Shown here in pieces: positions 36,550-48,099 of a stretch of 64,000 bases of DNA. The stretch covers positions 186,001 to 250,000 of the forward strand of contig JAFBJZ010000857.1 in NCBI GenBank assembly GCA_016785225.1, read 5' to 3'. The translations under genes were made by a program, and so were the position numbers. The notes under the pieces are model-generated. The model saw only the letters and a list, made by a program, of their open reading frames with translations, had not been told where the DNA came from and searched no databases. The stretch comes from Psettodes erumei. Lineage: Eukaryota > Chordata > Actinopteri > Pleuronectiformes > Psettodidae. Each line of letters starts with the position of its first letter. Position 1 is the stretch's first letter.

Positions 36550-36555
36550 GGTGAC
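36542..36555 (-). promoter_or_regulatory. cep15: RFX X-box motif at cep15 5' end
   Basis: The minus strand reads GTCACC-AT-GGCAAC, an exact match to the X-box consensus GTNRCC(0-3N)RGYAAC bound by RFX factors, which control cilium and basal-body genes. It coincides with the predicted start codon. Confidence 0.55.
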
Positions 36556-37080
36556 AGAGCGCTGGCTACCGCTAGCGTGATACACCTCTTGGTCTGATGC
36601 GGTGAAGTCTCAGAAATGTAAGAGTGGGATACAAACAGCTCCTAAGCGTAAATATGGATGTTTTACTACAAATGGTGCAAAAACGGTCTCGGTTCAGTAT
36701 TTTAAAGTAGGTTTCCCTTAACTGTTGAATCGGAAGCTAACTCAACGTCGTCGTAAAGCTAGGTTAGCTCATTCTGCGGTGTCGTCGTCTTTCATGAAGA
36801 ATCTCTGACCCTCTGGCACTGCTGTTGATCACAAGGTATTATTTCTTGTTCCCACTAAAGGGGATGAACTTACATTTCCTCGTGTTTTTCAAATAACTCC
36901 ATTTACTGGCAGTGGAAAAACTGTCTTCCGATCCGAAGTTCGACGCGGACGTCAAGTCACAATTATTTGGTATAACATAACCGGAAGTCATGTGATCTGT
37001 ACTTCAAAATAAATGCGCGAGATTCTGCATTGAGACGCTGAGATGCTGCATTGATGTGAACTATGTTGCCGTTTAGCAGA
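36556..37080 (-). promoter_or_regulatory. cep15: cep15 promoter region
   Basis: A CpG-bearing block upstream of the presumed first exon. It contains CAACGTCGTCGTAAAGC, an ACCGGAAGT ETS/GABP-type site near 36981 and CGCGAG near 37016. This is typical of TATA-less housekeeping or ciliary gene promoters. It could be bidirectional, but I see no plus-strand gene. Confidence 0.45.
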
Positions 37081-40000
37081 CACTTATTTTGGAATTGACC
37101 AGAAACAATGTGCCTCAAACTGATTTGTTTTATATGATTCTATGTTGCTTTACTGACACTGGTGTTTGTTATATAAAAATAACATTTTTGTTATAAAACT
37201 GATGCTCCCATGATAGGGATGGGCATCTCGCTTTTTTGTTGGTTTATTTTCTTTCATTTAAATTGCATCTGATGAATATCTCTCAGAATTGTTACTTCTT
37301 TGTTTAAATTATTACACACACATTTACTTATTTAATTGGATTTACATGGTTTATTTTGTTGGTTTACTTAGTTTATTTAATGATAGAATTTCATCATATA
37401 TTTGTATTGGTATTGTTTTGTGAGTTTTGGATGTCATTTCTGATCCAGTTTTGATATCTGGTTGATGTGTCAAGTTGCAACATGTCATATTTTCAAACAA
37501 ATTCATGCATAAATGGTTTGTATTTTACTTGTCACTGAAAGTGATTCAGTGATCTGCCTAGAGACATGTGTTCAAATCAAATAGCTCTGTGTAGAACAAA
37601 TAAAAACACTGCACCCAGCAGTTATCCAGTCATATGAATCACGTGTTTGTGGTACAATAATTTCCACTTGTAGTTTTTTTGTCAACTGATGTTACTTTAA
37701 TGAATTTCTCAGTAGTCAGAACATAGGTATCAGTGTTGTCCTCTGGAGCACTTACTGTGTTTTCCCAGCCAGATTTTCATATAACATCAAATCCAGATGA
37801 ATAAAATATAATAAAATGTCAGAAGTCTGAAAATCTTGGTGTGGCACAAGAAAACCAAACGCCATATCAACCAACATAAGTGAATCCCACATATTCCATT
37901 ATGCTGTTGTACTGAAGTGTACTGGTTGGCGGCTGGTTAGGTCATCTGGGTCTGTCTAAAGGTTTTGAAAATCCACCTACCACCACACTTAAAGCTCACC
38001 AATTAACACAATGTACTCGGTTTAATCCACACAAAAAAGAAATTGTAAAAAAAACCAAAAAAAACCCACATTGCCACCATTTGAGGAGATAATGCATCAC
38101 ACTATTTTTCGGAAAGGAAGTCACTGGTAGTAACTAGGTGCTTAATAGTGCTGATGTTTACTGTAGAGCCATAGTAGGAAGTTTAGGTAGGTATAGATGT
38201 ATCTTTTTGCTGCCCCCAGGGCAGGTGTGAAGGTCTGTAAACAGCAGGTCAATGGAGATCTGTTCAGATCTTCTTTAGGATGGATGGGCTTGAAAATGTA
38301 TAACATGAACACGAACCCTTTCAGAAAATTACATCAAAACCCATATTTTATTTAATGTATAGCAATACCATTTACATATTAAATAACACTATAATAGAAT
38401 GCTTTGATAAAGCTTTCAATGAAACAAAAACAAAGAAAGAGAAATCCATCTTTTTAGTTACCACCAGCCACCTTTCCAAAATTGGTCAATGGAGACGAAA
38501 TGATTGACGGACATACAACAGAGCTGACAACAGAATAGCCTCTAAAGGATGAAAACCAATAGAAATTTAAAGAGAGTGGACAATGTTGCGATATCACAAT
38601 CACTGCCTGGACATTAATGAGGGGTTTGAAGTTGGATGATGGACTCTAATGATGTGGATGCAAAGAGACCTGGCTTCCACAAGATCCACCACATACAGCA
38701 ATGCCATGAGTGAGTTCACATGAGAGAGAAACTACTGAATCTACTTGTGATTAGTGTAAAGGTCAGACTGGCAACATTGTGAGAGTATTGCGGAACACAG
38801 TAACTCAACAAATGGTAGAAGAGATCAGTTTAACAATGCAATGGTATGCAAATCATGAAACGAAAGATGCCTTTTCAAAATCTGAGAGACAAAATATTTT
38901 CTCTGACACAATCAATACATACACAGTTTCCAGAGAAGGTATGGTTTACAGAGGCAACAAAATATATGTACATCTTCAATTGACAGTACAGCTGCGTTTG
39001 CACATCAAAAGCAACACAAAACACTTTCCGTTTGAAATGATCACAATAATCGGAATCGCTTGAAAATGGGGACAGGAAAAATGGCAGTGACAATCCGCAG
39101 GGCCAAGCTACACCAGCATTTTAACAGCAAAATTTCAGAAATCAGTTCATTTCACTCTGTCTGTACATTCAACACGTGAATCCATGCCATGAAGCAACAG
39201 CAACTGTCAGTGTTGAGAATAACTGGAGATGTCGAGAGGTAAAAACAGAGGTGCCTCTCAGTTTAGATGTGTCACCATCCATTTTCATATCCACAGAAAG
39301 AGATGCAGCATGATCTGCAGGGGATGATTCGTGGATAGTGTTTCTTTGAACTGCTTTTGAACAACTTGCAATATATTATCAGCAAACCAGCTAGCATGGC
39401 GAGGGTCTTTGGCTGGCTGGTGCTAGCTGGCATGTCGTAACTTAGCTCAGCAGCCACAATAGCTCATTGATTTTTTTGGGAGGATACAGAAATTTGGGAA
39501 TTTTTCTTTCAGGTGTGACCAGGCACTCTGGCAAAGTGAAATGCAAGGAAACAAAAATGTTTTATTGATGTCTCCCTTGAAGGTGAAGACTTTCCCCTTC
39601 TTTACGAAAAGGACTGGCCCTGATTTCAAGATGAGATAAACTGCAAAATGAACAGAAATAGCAATATTTTATGTACTTGGTTTATCTACTAATGTGTCTC
39701 TGTATCCCAAATAATGATGTATAACAATAGGGTAACTGCAAGTATGAACTTTAATACTGAGGTTGAAACAAACTAGGAGTGAGGTTACATTTTAATTAAA
39801 CTTCGTTAAGGACACTGATAAAAATAGAGATATAGTGCGAGGGGTGATGGTGATGGGGGGAGTCAGAAAAGCAAAATTGGCAAAAGAGAGAGAAAGTGAA
39901 CGAAACATTTTTTTCTGCATGGGAAGGATTCAAGTCTTTGGTTAAAGTTTGTAATTGGTAAAAAAAAATTTGAAATATATTTGCCCCCTTTGCTGTTTTG

Positions 40001-41823
40001 CCATTTTACACACTGTTTTGTGTGGCCAAAAAGAAAAAAAAAGAAAAGAAAATCAAAAACACTTTAACAAGTGTTCATTTTACACCATCAATGACAGTTA
40101 CAGAATATCATCAAAATCAGCAGTAAAATTAGAACGTCCTCATGTCAAAAAATGTTGAAGTGGAAATATGTGTGTGAATGAGAGAGGGGTTACTGCAGTG
40201 GAAGCAGGACAATTTTAGACTCTGCTCTTAGCTTGTAGGCCACTAAACCACTAAAAATACACCTTTGGAGAAAAGTGAGTGTGGAACGGAAGCTATGTAC
40301 ACAAGGCCTTGGGAGGTTGGAGGGAGTGATCACACCTCTGACAATGAGCACTGACCTGCTCTGTTTTATTCTCTAACACTCAATAACTTTAATCCTACAC
40401 AGAGCATACAAACTGTGAAAGAGATGTCCAGACAATAGTGATACAAACACCTGGATAAGGTCGCTTATGTCTGTTACCTATGTGTTTAAGGCTGGTTTAA
40501 TGAGAGGAGCAACAGTTTATCAAAGTATGTGGTCAATGTGCAGTGTGTAACTTGTTGATATGTGTAAGTTAGTAAGGATGTAACTAATAAGGCTGATGAT
40601 TATCTGTAAGTGTTTTATTGTCAACAAATTTAATGAAACAACCAAATCAAAACTGAATTGATGCTAGCTGAACCGAAATATTGTATACCCAAAGTCTTAT
40701 ATATGTATCATAATCAGCAGTTAATGGTCCCCAGCAAATACACTCTACCCTCTAACGTCTTTAGTAGAAACCAGTAAGTTAGTGGGGATAGCCAAAGACA
40801 GGCTAGGGAGATCAATCTAAAAGTACTGTAACACTAATAAGACAAATATATATTTAAAAAAGCATCCTTCGATCCTTTAAGTTTGACAGTGGAGCAGGGT
40901 TGGGTCCTGCTGGAAGGAAAATTCAACACATTTAACATCAATGATGGATCAGTTTGAGGCTCTTGTTCAATAAAAAAGAGAAACAGGTAAATATTGTTAC
41001 AAAGCACAATTTGAAGGTCTGAATATTGAATGTTTTCTGGGGTTTTTTGCTCATTAACATTAATGATTTGGGGCATTAATGATGCTATTCCTTGTTACAG
41101 GTCAGGCTTTCTCATGTTAGACATGCCACCTTGAGCATTAGCTCTTACCTGCCATATTGCAGACACTATACATCTGAGCTGACACAGGCAGTGTAAGCCT
41201 TGAATTTTTTTGATAAGAGATGTTAGAATTTAGTCAGGAAATGATAAATGCAACCAAAAGTCATTTTTCCAGCTTTTCTTACCCAACCCTACAGAGGAGG
41301 CAGACTGAATGAAAATGCAGCATCTTGTCATGATTCATAAGAAATTAAGAACACATATGTGGATTTAAAATGAATGGAAACCTTCTGGAGAAATAGAGTA
41401 GAAATGATTTTCAGTATCATAAGTGCAGATAAAATGAATAACTTGAGTAAATCAACTGTGTGGAGACATGTCAAATCTGGATTATGCTTACACTGAGAAC
41501 CCAAAGACTTTTTAAAACCCTGTTTTACATTTCTAAAACATAGGCAATTTGTTGCATAGAGGTTGTTTTTGAGTCTGCTGTTCCCCAGCAGATCATACTT
41601 ACTCAACCCTATAAGGACACACACAGCTGCATGTAAGTGAATGAAGGCTCCACATACAGGCTTTTTTGTGTGTGATTTGTGGCTTGTCTGTCAGAATGAA
41701 TCCTTTGAAAAGACGATTATCAGAAAGATGGGGAATGGCATGAGCTTGCATCATTTGTTGTATGTTGTTTGTCACATGTTTCAAATGTAAAATCTCTTTT
41801 GGAGGCATCTGTATATGTGTTTT

Positions 41824-41843
41824 TGTGTGTGTGTGTGTGTGTG
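41824..41843. repeat. (TG)n microsatellite
   Basis: Uninterrupted TG run. Confidence 0.9.
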
Positions 41844-42068
41844 AAGTCAGATGACATAGCAGCATACAAGAACAAGATTCGAGATTGCTGTGGGTCAGCT
41901 GTGAGTGCTGGAGTGGTAAACGACTGGATAATAATCATCCGGCCTGTGGTGGGAGGCCACAAAGGACATGTACAAAAATCACAAAGTTATTATGATAAGG
42001 ATATATTTATATATGTATACATACAGTATTTCCATATATTAAAAAGCATAATATGAATTATACAAAGA

Positions 42069-42069
<1 letters not shown>

Positions 42070-42118
<49 letters not shown>
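42070..42118. repeat. (AAT)n microsatellite
   Basis: About sixteen AAT/TAA units, possibly within the ptprg 3' UTR, where it would read (ATT)n. Confidence 0.95.
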
Positions 42119-42120
<2 letters not shown>

Positions 42121-42897
42121 GTTCACAGTAGCAGTTGTTACACCACTTTAAGTTTTCTAACATGGGTGTGACTCACTAATAAGAGAGAAAGTGACAACAA
42201 AACGAGGCAAAAAAAAGGGTGACAAGGAAATTACTTCAAGAGAACAAGCGCTACTGGTCTGTGGCAATAGGTTCCAAGATCTTGGTTCTTGTGATAAATG
42301 AGTGGTAATATGAGTATTATAGATGAGCAGGGTGGAGGAGGTTATACTGAGCTGAAGATGACTGTCTTTTTGTTACTGAGGCTGAGAGTTCCTGCCTTCC
42401 TCCATCCACTGCCTTGAATGAAGTGGTAGGTGGCAGGCAGAACAACGTCCTTCACAGAAGCAGTTGGTTTAATAAGGGCCAAAGTCATGGAATGTAAAAA
42501 AAAACAACTAAAATCAAAGCTCAAGTGGAGAAAAGCCAAGTGAGTCAGCTTTAGTATAGGCAGTAACACTGACATTATATAGTGCAAACAAGAAAAGACA
42601 GAAAAGTGTTTCTCGTTGCCTATGGATGCCGTTGTGAAACTTAAAAACACAGGTGCAAAACCTTCAGTAGGAGAACATTAAGACATAAAATGGCGAAAAA
42701 AATAAATATCAAAAACTTTTTATCAGTGTAAAAAAGTAATCAGGTTATTCATTTTAACCAAGAGTCTGGCAAAAAAGGCCTCAAAAAGTCTTTGTCCACA
42801 ATAGTTCCTTGACGTTTTACAAAGTTAAATGACTCCTCGCAGGTTGTTGGGACCCACAGGATGCCCTCAGCTCAGCTCCGGGCCTATGAAGGTCCTC

Positions 42898-43038
42898 TCA
42901 CACCAGCGACTCCATGCTCTCCGCCTGGTCGGACATGGACACCATGGTCCCGTTAGGGTCCCTTGCCAGAACACCCGAGCTATTCTCCTTGGTGCTGATG
43001 AGGCTGAGCATAGCTTTGTATAGGTACTGGTACTGGTT
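42898..43038 (-). CDS. ptprg: ptprg last coding exon (C-terminus after D2)
   Basis: It encodes 46 residues beginning [19 protein letters not shown] and ending [11 protein letters not shown] with TGA at 42898-42900. The end (AESMESLV) is identical to the RPTP-gamma C-terminus, which separates it from PTPRZ1. The acceptor is TTGGTCCACAG, phase 0. The segment between ([14 protein letters not shown]) is the variable linker. The terminal SLV could serve as a PDZ ligand; that is an inference. Confidence 0.95.
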   Translation of the reverse strand, partial: NQYQYLYKAMLSLISTKENSSGVLARDPNGTMVSMSDQAESMESLV

Positions 43039-43293
43039 CTGTGGACCAATCAGAAACAGACGGGGTCAAGGATAGATAGGAAGATAGTGGAGGTATGATA
43101 AGGTATGTATGATATTTGACAACCTTGGTTTTTTCTTCTTTGATGAATGCTAACTGTTTTGTTCCTGGCAGATGTTGCCTAATCCCTGCCATGTTCAGTA
43201 AACAAATGAATTTCTTGCTTCAGACTAAGAAGTGTAGTCTTGGAACTAGGGATTGTTGAGGAGCAGAGTATACACTGGAATGATCAGACTCAC

Positions 43294-43429
43294 AATCTCT
43301 GTGAAGACTCCTGGCCTCATGAGGTTGATCATCTTAGCCACTTGATAGATGTCGACGGTGCCCTCGCTCTCCAGCTGCTGAGACAGGGTGGTGAGGGCAC
43401 ACAATATGCCAGCTGACACTGCTCCCAAC
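43294..43429 (-). CDS. ptprg: ptprg D2 exon with degenerate signature motif
   Basis: Joined to the previous exon it reads IVHDELGAVSAG, which stands where active phosphatases have HCSAGxGRTG. The catalytic Cys is Asp and the Arg is replaced. That Cys-to-Asp change is a known property of RPTP-gamma D2, which is a pseudophosphatase. The exon continues to [16 protein letters not shown]. The family usually has Tyr where this has Leu (HDEY). Donor ATT|GTGAGT. The acceptor GTTGTCAG is preceded by a (TG)n tract instead of a clean pyrimidine tract. Confidence 0.95.
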
Positions 43430-43434
43430 CTGAC

Positions 43435-43435
<1 letters not shown>

Positions 43436-43469
<34 letters not shown>
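43436..43469. repeat. (CA)n microsatellite at a ptprg acceptor
   Basis: On the transcribed (minus) strand this is (TG)n, ending 5 bases before the AG of the acceptor at 43431-43430. Confidence 0.95.
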
Positions 43470-43472
<3 letters not shown>

Positions 43473-45452
43473 CAGGGACTGGATTTAGCACTGATCTTCA
43501 CAATAACATCCAAGACGTTTCATGGCGCTCTCCTTCACTGTTTCATTTTGGTGTTGCTGTATAGTAGTCTTATCATGATTAAAACTATTTTCTGTGTACA
43601 GCTGACATTTTGGCTCAGTGGAGTCATTATAAGAAAGCTCACAGAGCAACAGAAATGGAAATGGAAAATGAAATCTACTGAATTGGCCCACTGATGGATG
43701 CTGTAATTAATAATATCAAACTGCTGTGTTTGCCTCTGCTGGTTCAGCATGTGGTGCCTTCAAATATGATTTTGGCCTCCTGCATTGACTTCAAGACTCC
43801 ACAGTCTTTAAATTAAAAAAATCTACATGTAGCACATGCGTTTTGAAATGACAGACCCATAGAAGTTAGTTATCTTTGTTATCTACTGGTTTCCTACTCC
43901 TCATTATGAAATTGAAATACAAATGAAAAACACCATTATGGACAGTTGAGCCCAGGTATTTTAAATTTTTTTTCTTCATTAATGGTTTTTATTTGTTCTT
44001 GTCTCCTTTTAACCACATCAACACTATGCTTATGGTTTTCCAGCATTTGAAATCCATTTAAGCACATCATATACCAAATGTATGTACAGTATAAGTTATT
44101 ATATGCTGCTTATTAAGCTTAAAAAACTTAATAACTTGTTCTTTGTGCCACCCTCACAGGTCAGGAATGTCGCCTGTATAATTAAAACTTTGCTTGCCAG
44201 TGCATCCACCTGCGGATGACGGTGCAGACCAGTGTGAAACTCCCTGGAGAGGCAGGGCCACTCTCACAGTGTAAGGGGTTTCCTCTTCCATTAGCAGCCC
44301 TGCCAGGTGTGCAGCAGAAACGGCTGTTTACAACCCATGCCTGGCTGGATAATGAGTGTACAGGCAATTATGACAAGCCTCTAACTGACAATCTCTTAGG
44401 TGCTGTGAGGTGGCTGCATCCATAGCAACCAGATAAAGTGCTCAATTAGTCGCTCTTCTTCTCAAGGATGCAACAAGCAATCTTCATTATTCTAATGAAT
44501 AAACATTAGCAGAGCTGCTGGAATGTCGTGCAACAGCAGTAATCTGTGTTGATAGAGAAGACACTTTCATTAATTTTAATTGGCCAGTTTGTTGAGGTAC
44601 CTGTGGGTGGAGTCAGGGGATTTGAAGGGACTGTCACAGGCACCTAACTTCAAGTGTTTCTATGTGCCTCTTAGGGTGATAAAGCATTTTACTCACACAA
44701 TCTTAAGTTCACATACAACAAAATACATTAGAGTCAAAGAGGACACTATCAAACCAAAAGTTGGGGTAACCAACAACAAAATTATCTAAAAATCAATATG
44801 ATATCATGTTCAATAATATGAATATCATACCAAAGATATCGAAGATTAACTATACTATAACTAATAACTATAACTGTATAACTAATCATACAGGCAGCTT
44901 TTCTTTTTTTACTTTAGATCAATTTACTTTACCATACTTGACAAAATGGAAATGGAACCAGAGCCACCAAGAAGAAGATGACCCTCCAACTGATGGGGTC
45001 GCAGTCAGGGTCTGATGATGAGACACTATCCACAGATAACATGATGGACAGAGGTAGAGGGCAGAACCCAGTGTTGGCAGAGAGACATGCCCACTACAAT
45101 GGTGGTCAGCAGACACTGGTTCCCATTGTAAATCATCCACATTGTGCAAAAATAATTTGTATGCACACATCTTTGGATCTATTTTAAATAACCTTTACCT
45201 GGAAACTATCTAACATTAAATTCGTGGTGCAGAACACTGGGGCATTATTGTATTCCAACCAGGTAAACACCATGCTGAAATTACAGGAGGAAGTTGGGCT
45301 CAAATTTGGATATTTAATATTATGAGTAATGAGTTTTAAAAAATGTTTTTTTAAGGTTTCCAGATTAATTGCAAATGCTGAAGTTGATAAGAAATGAATC
45401 CATTGGGTGATGGGGTGACAGAATATAACAGTAAATAAAATGTCAGACTGAC
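43470..45452 (-). other. ptprg: ptprg intron before the degenerate-motif D2 exon
   Basis: AT-rich intron with GTCAGT donor. The open frames inside it (for example 44978-45187 on the plus strand) have no recognised domain. Confidence 0.8.
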
Positions 45453-45595
45453 TCATCGTGGACGATGGTTGGTCCATCTCGGGTTGCTGCCTCCTCTTTA
45501 ATGATGTTAATGAGCTCATAGGTGCTGCTGATGGGCGCGTCAGGGTTCGGCCACTTGGGACACTGAAAGTGACGAACCTCTAATACATAGTCATC
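45453..45595 (-). CDS. ptprg: ptprg D2 exon (WPD-equivalent region)
   Basis: Forty-seven codons plus two bases: [20 protein letters not shown], then [16 protein letters not shown] and ending [15 protein letters not shown] takes the place of the WPD loop of active domains, as known for RPTP-gamma/zeta D2. Acceptor CCTGACACTCAG, donor GA|GTCAGT. Skipping this 143-nt exon would shift the frame. Confidence 0.95.
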
Positions 45596-45833
45596 CTGAG
45601 TGTCAGGCAGACAGAGAAACATAAAGGTTAGTCTTGAAACATAAATCACTCTTATCACCTTGTTTCTCACTTCTTCTCCAAACCTCTCTTACATTCCGAA
45701 ACTTCTGTTTTCCAGTTTAAGTTTAGAGGCATTTTATTCAAATTTGCTATATTATCTGTTGTCAATTCATTATCACAGCCATAATTGTCAAATTATTAGT
45801 ACCACATACCACAGTTCAATCAATTTGACAGTG

Positions 45834-45838
<5 letters not shown>

Positions 45839-45870
<32 letters not shown>
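45839..45870. repeat. (CA)n microsatellite next to a ptprg donor
   Basis: On the minus strand this reads (TG)n beginning about 6 bases into the intron after the donor CAG|GTTGC. Confidence 0.95.
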
Positions 45871-45871
<1 letters not shown>

Positions 45872-45875
45872 CAAC

Positions 45876-46022
45876 CTGTGTGGCTTCGAGGATGAAGTCG
45901 TGGATGCTGATCTGCTCCCCGCTGGACAGACGGAGTCGGTCTTCACTCATGAGGGTGACAGTGAATGCCTTGCAGTTCATGGCCTCCTCTTGACTGGGCC
46001 AGTACACAAACTCATCCTCCGC
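45876..46022 (-). CDS. ptprg: ptprg D2 exon
   Basis: Forty-nine codons, [20 protein letters not shown] through [18 protein letters not shown], phase 0 at both ends. It is nearly collinear with human RPTP-gamma D2 ([19 protein letters not shown]). The donor CAG|GTTGCTG departs from the GTRAGT consensus and runs into a TG repeat. The following intron is only 280 bases. Confidence 0.95.
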
Positions 46023-46875
46023 CTGAAGAAGAGCAAATGCACAGTTTCTTTACTGTGCTTATTCACTTATTCAGGATATATATTACTGTAGGATAATTTC
46101 TGTTACTAGAAAAATATACTAATGGTAAAAAGGGTCACTCAACTCAAAATTTGGACTGAAATTTCCACTGGGATTACGTAAATAACAATGCTGCAATAAT
46201 AAGATTAAATCTTCTGATCTTGCAGTTTCTGTAATAAGCCTTTGTGTAGATTTTGTGAATTTCTACTGAGCAATTCCCATCATTTTTGCATGCTTAAATG
46301 ACTTTGGCACATTAAACCATTTTGAGGTCAGACATTTGCAATAAATGCCCACCAACTCATCTTCACCATGGGTTTTAAAAATTCCCATAACATAACAGAT
46401 GTCCTGATATCCAACGGAAATCCTGCGCAACCCACTTGACAGGGAAAATATAGCATATGCTTCATAAAATAGATGAGTTTCAAATGAGAACAGCATGTTT
46501 TTGTGTGAGAGTCACTTGTGCTTATAATGGCACAAAATGACATGTGTAACTCCTGCTTATGAAGATGTGCAAGTGTGTCTCAGACCAATAATACCTTAAA
46601 CACAACAAAAACACAGGCATGCAAATTGTGATCAAAGTGGTGAAAGGCAGTAATCAGCCTCCACAGAATGTACAGGACTGTGTAAATGTTTGAGGAACTT
46701 CAGATGTTTTGATTCTCATCCACCATGCAAAACCAACAGGGAGGCGCATGCTTGGTCCCAGATTCATTCTGCAGCAGGCCAGTGAGCCCAAACATACAGC
46801 CACAATCATAAAGAGCTGTCTTCAGAGACAAGAGGGACAGTGAGTCTTGCAGGAGATGGTATGGCCCCCCTGCAG

Positions 46876-46908
46876 TGTGTGTGTGTGTGTGTGTGTGGGG
46901 GGGGGGTG
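46876..46908. repeat. (TG)n-G9 microsatellite
   Basis: A TG run followed by a G homopolymer, in a ptprg intron about 40 bases past the donor of the exon at 46947. Confidence 0.9.
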
Positions 46909-46946
46909 TCAGTGTGTGTTCATGCGTGTGTGTTTGTGTTTCCTAC

Positions 46947-47075
46947 CAGTCCTTGGTTGGCAGGTAGCATAATAATAATTTGTGCATTGTGGTCCCAGAT
47001 CATTCTCCAGAAGTCTTTTGTGGTGTGGGGCAGAGGATGCTGGGTAATGATGAATTCATTACTCCGATAGTACCC
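46947..47075 (-). CDS. ptprg: ptprg D2 exon
   Basis: Forty-three codons, [20 protein letters not shown], then [18 protein letters not shown]. It is the conserved D2 block equivalent to YIATQGP...FWRMIWE of D1. Phase 0 at both ends; acceptor TTTTTTTTCACAG, donor [21 protein letters not shown] is a D2 hallmark of RPTP-gamma/zeta. Confidence 0.95.
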
Positions 47076-47228
47076 CTGTGAAAAAAAAGAGTCAGTGGGA
47101 GAATTGTATGTTTTAACACTCTGACAGCGATGTTAACTGAGTGTGTTTTGACTCGACCTAGCCCGCTGAGTCATCAGAGTCAGAGCGGGCACAGAGCAGT
47201 GACTGACAGAGGAAGAGGAAGTACTGAC

Positions 47229-47305
47229 CATGATGTAAGAGGCGTTAATGTAATCGGTGCCTTTGATGCCAGGCAGAGGTGCCAGGCCGACCCTTGCTCG
47301 CTCCG
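47229..47305 (-). CDS. ptprg: ptprg D2 exon (DYINASY)
   Basis: It completes a split Ser codon and encodes [20 protein letters not shown] followed by ASYIM. This is the D2 counterpart of the substrate-binding NxxKNRY/DYINA region. Acceptor TCTATGAACAG, donor ATG|GTCAGT. Confidence 0.95.
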
Positions 47306-47934
47306 CTGTTCATAGACAGATAAAGAGGGTGAGAGAGAAGACAAAAAGACATTGACCAGTTCATTACAACAGACCAGTCAGAGTTGGACTGTCATTCTTG
47401 GTAATTCTTGGCTGGTGATTCAGAGAACTGTGGAACAGCCAGTGACTGTCAGCAGAATCACTTCTAAACAGTAAAGTCATCCTATTAAGCCTGGTGTTAA
47501 ACCAGGGACTCTATGATGTTCTGAATCTGAATGTACAGTGGTGTGTGATTGACCAAGGCATACCAAATTTTAATACTGGTCAAATTGTATTCAATAGACA
47601 CATGCTTTTCTGACTGGAATTCCCTCTACTGGATGACATTGTTTTAAGATAAAGTCCAGTCACTATCAGATGCTCTATGTAAATCATCAACAGCTCAGGT
47701 ACTTTCATTTATAAGATTTAAAAAATCATCTATCAATGCCTAACAGTAAACACTGATTTCCTGCCTGCCATTTTTTATGAGGCAGATGCTGTAAATTCAA
47801 ATAATATACACAATGAGTAATGTGAATGTTTACACTCATTTTTGATGATATAGCAGGTATTATGTTTCACTGTTTGACCCTGGGGGCTGTTTCAGTTCAG
47901 ATGCCATAAGTTTTGAAATGAGTGGAACACTTAC

Positions 47935-48028
47935 ATGGTACCACAGAGGAATTCCGATTTTTCTCTTTATTGCACTCCTTGTGTGCACTGAAGCATTCAG
48001 TGAATCTGGCATTGCACTGTGTTACTAG
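47935..48028 (-). CDS. ptprg: ptprg D1-D2 linker / D2 start exon
   Basis: [20 protein letters not shown] then [11 protein letters not shown] and one base of a split codon. It begins D2 (KEKNRNSSV). Acceptor TTTTGTTTTTCAG, donor CAT|GTAAGT. Human carries [26 protein letters not shown] at this point. Confidence 0.95.
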
Positions 48029-48099
48029 CTGAAAAACAAAATGAAGGAAGAGTGTTACACTTTTTTTTATTCATTTTAAACAGAATCAACAGAGAACAT

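Larger units (their letters stand above)
37081..42897 (-). other. ptprg: ptprg 3' UTR and intergenic DNA
   Basis: The sequence past the ptprg stop has no coding content. On the minus strand AATAAA signals occur at several places, for example plus-strand TTTATT at 40614-40619, 40365-40370 and 38347-38352. The 3' UTR could therefore be short or several kb long. It includes (TG)n at 41824-41843 and (AAT)n at 42070-42118. The end of transcription cannot be fixed by eye. Confidence 0.5.

Noticed and set aside
42116..43000. Coding frames on the plus strand opposite the ptprg terminal exon
   Set aside because: The minus strand carries the conserved RPTP-gamma C-terminus; the plus frames are shadows.
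43436..43469. Tandem short repeats considered as a CRISPR-like array
   Set aside because: Dinucleotide microsatellites without spacers, in a vertebrate genome.
44978..45187. Acidic, protein-like plus-strand frame antisense in a ptprg intron
   Set aside because: It is short, preceded closely by stops in the natural ATG frame, and has no homology that I recognise.
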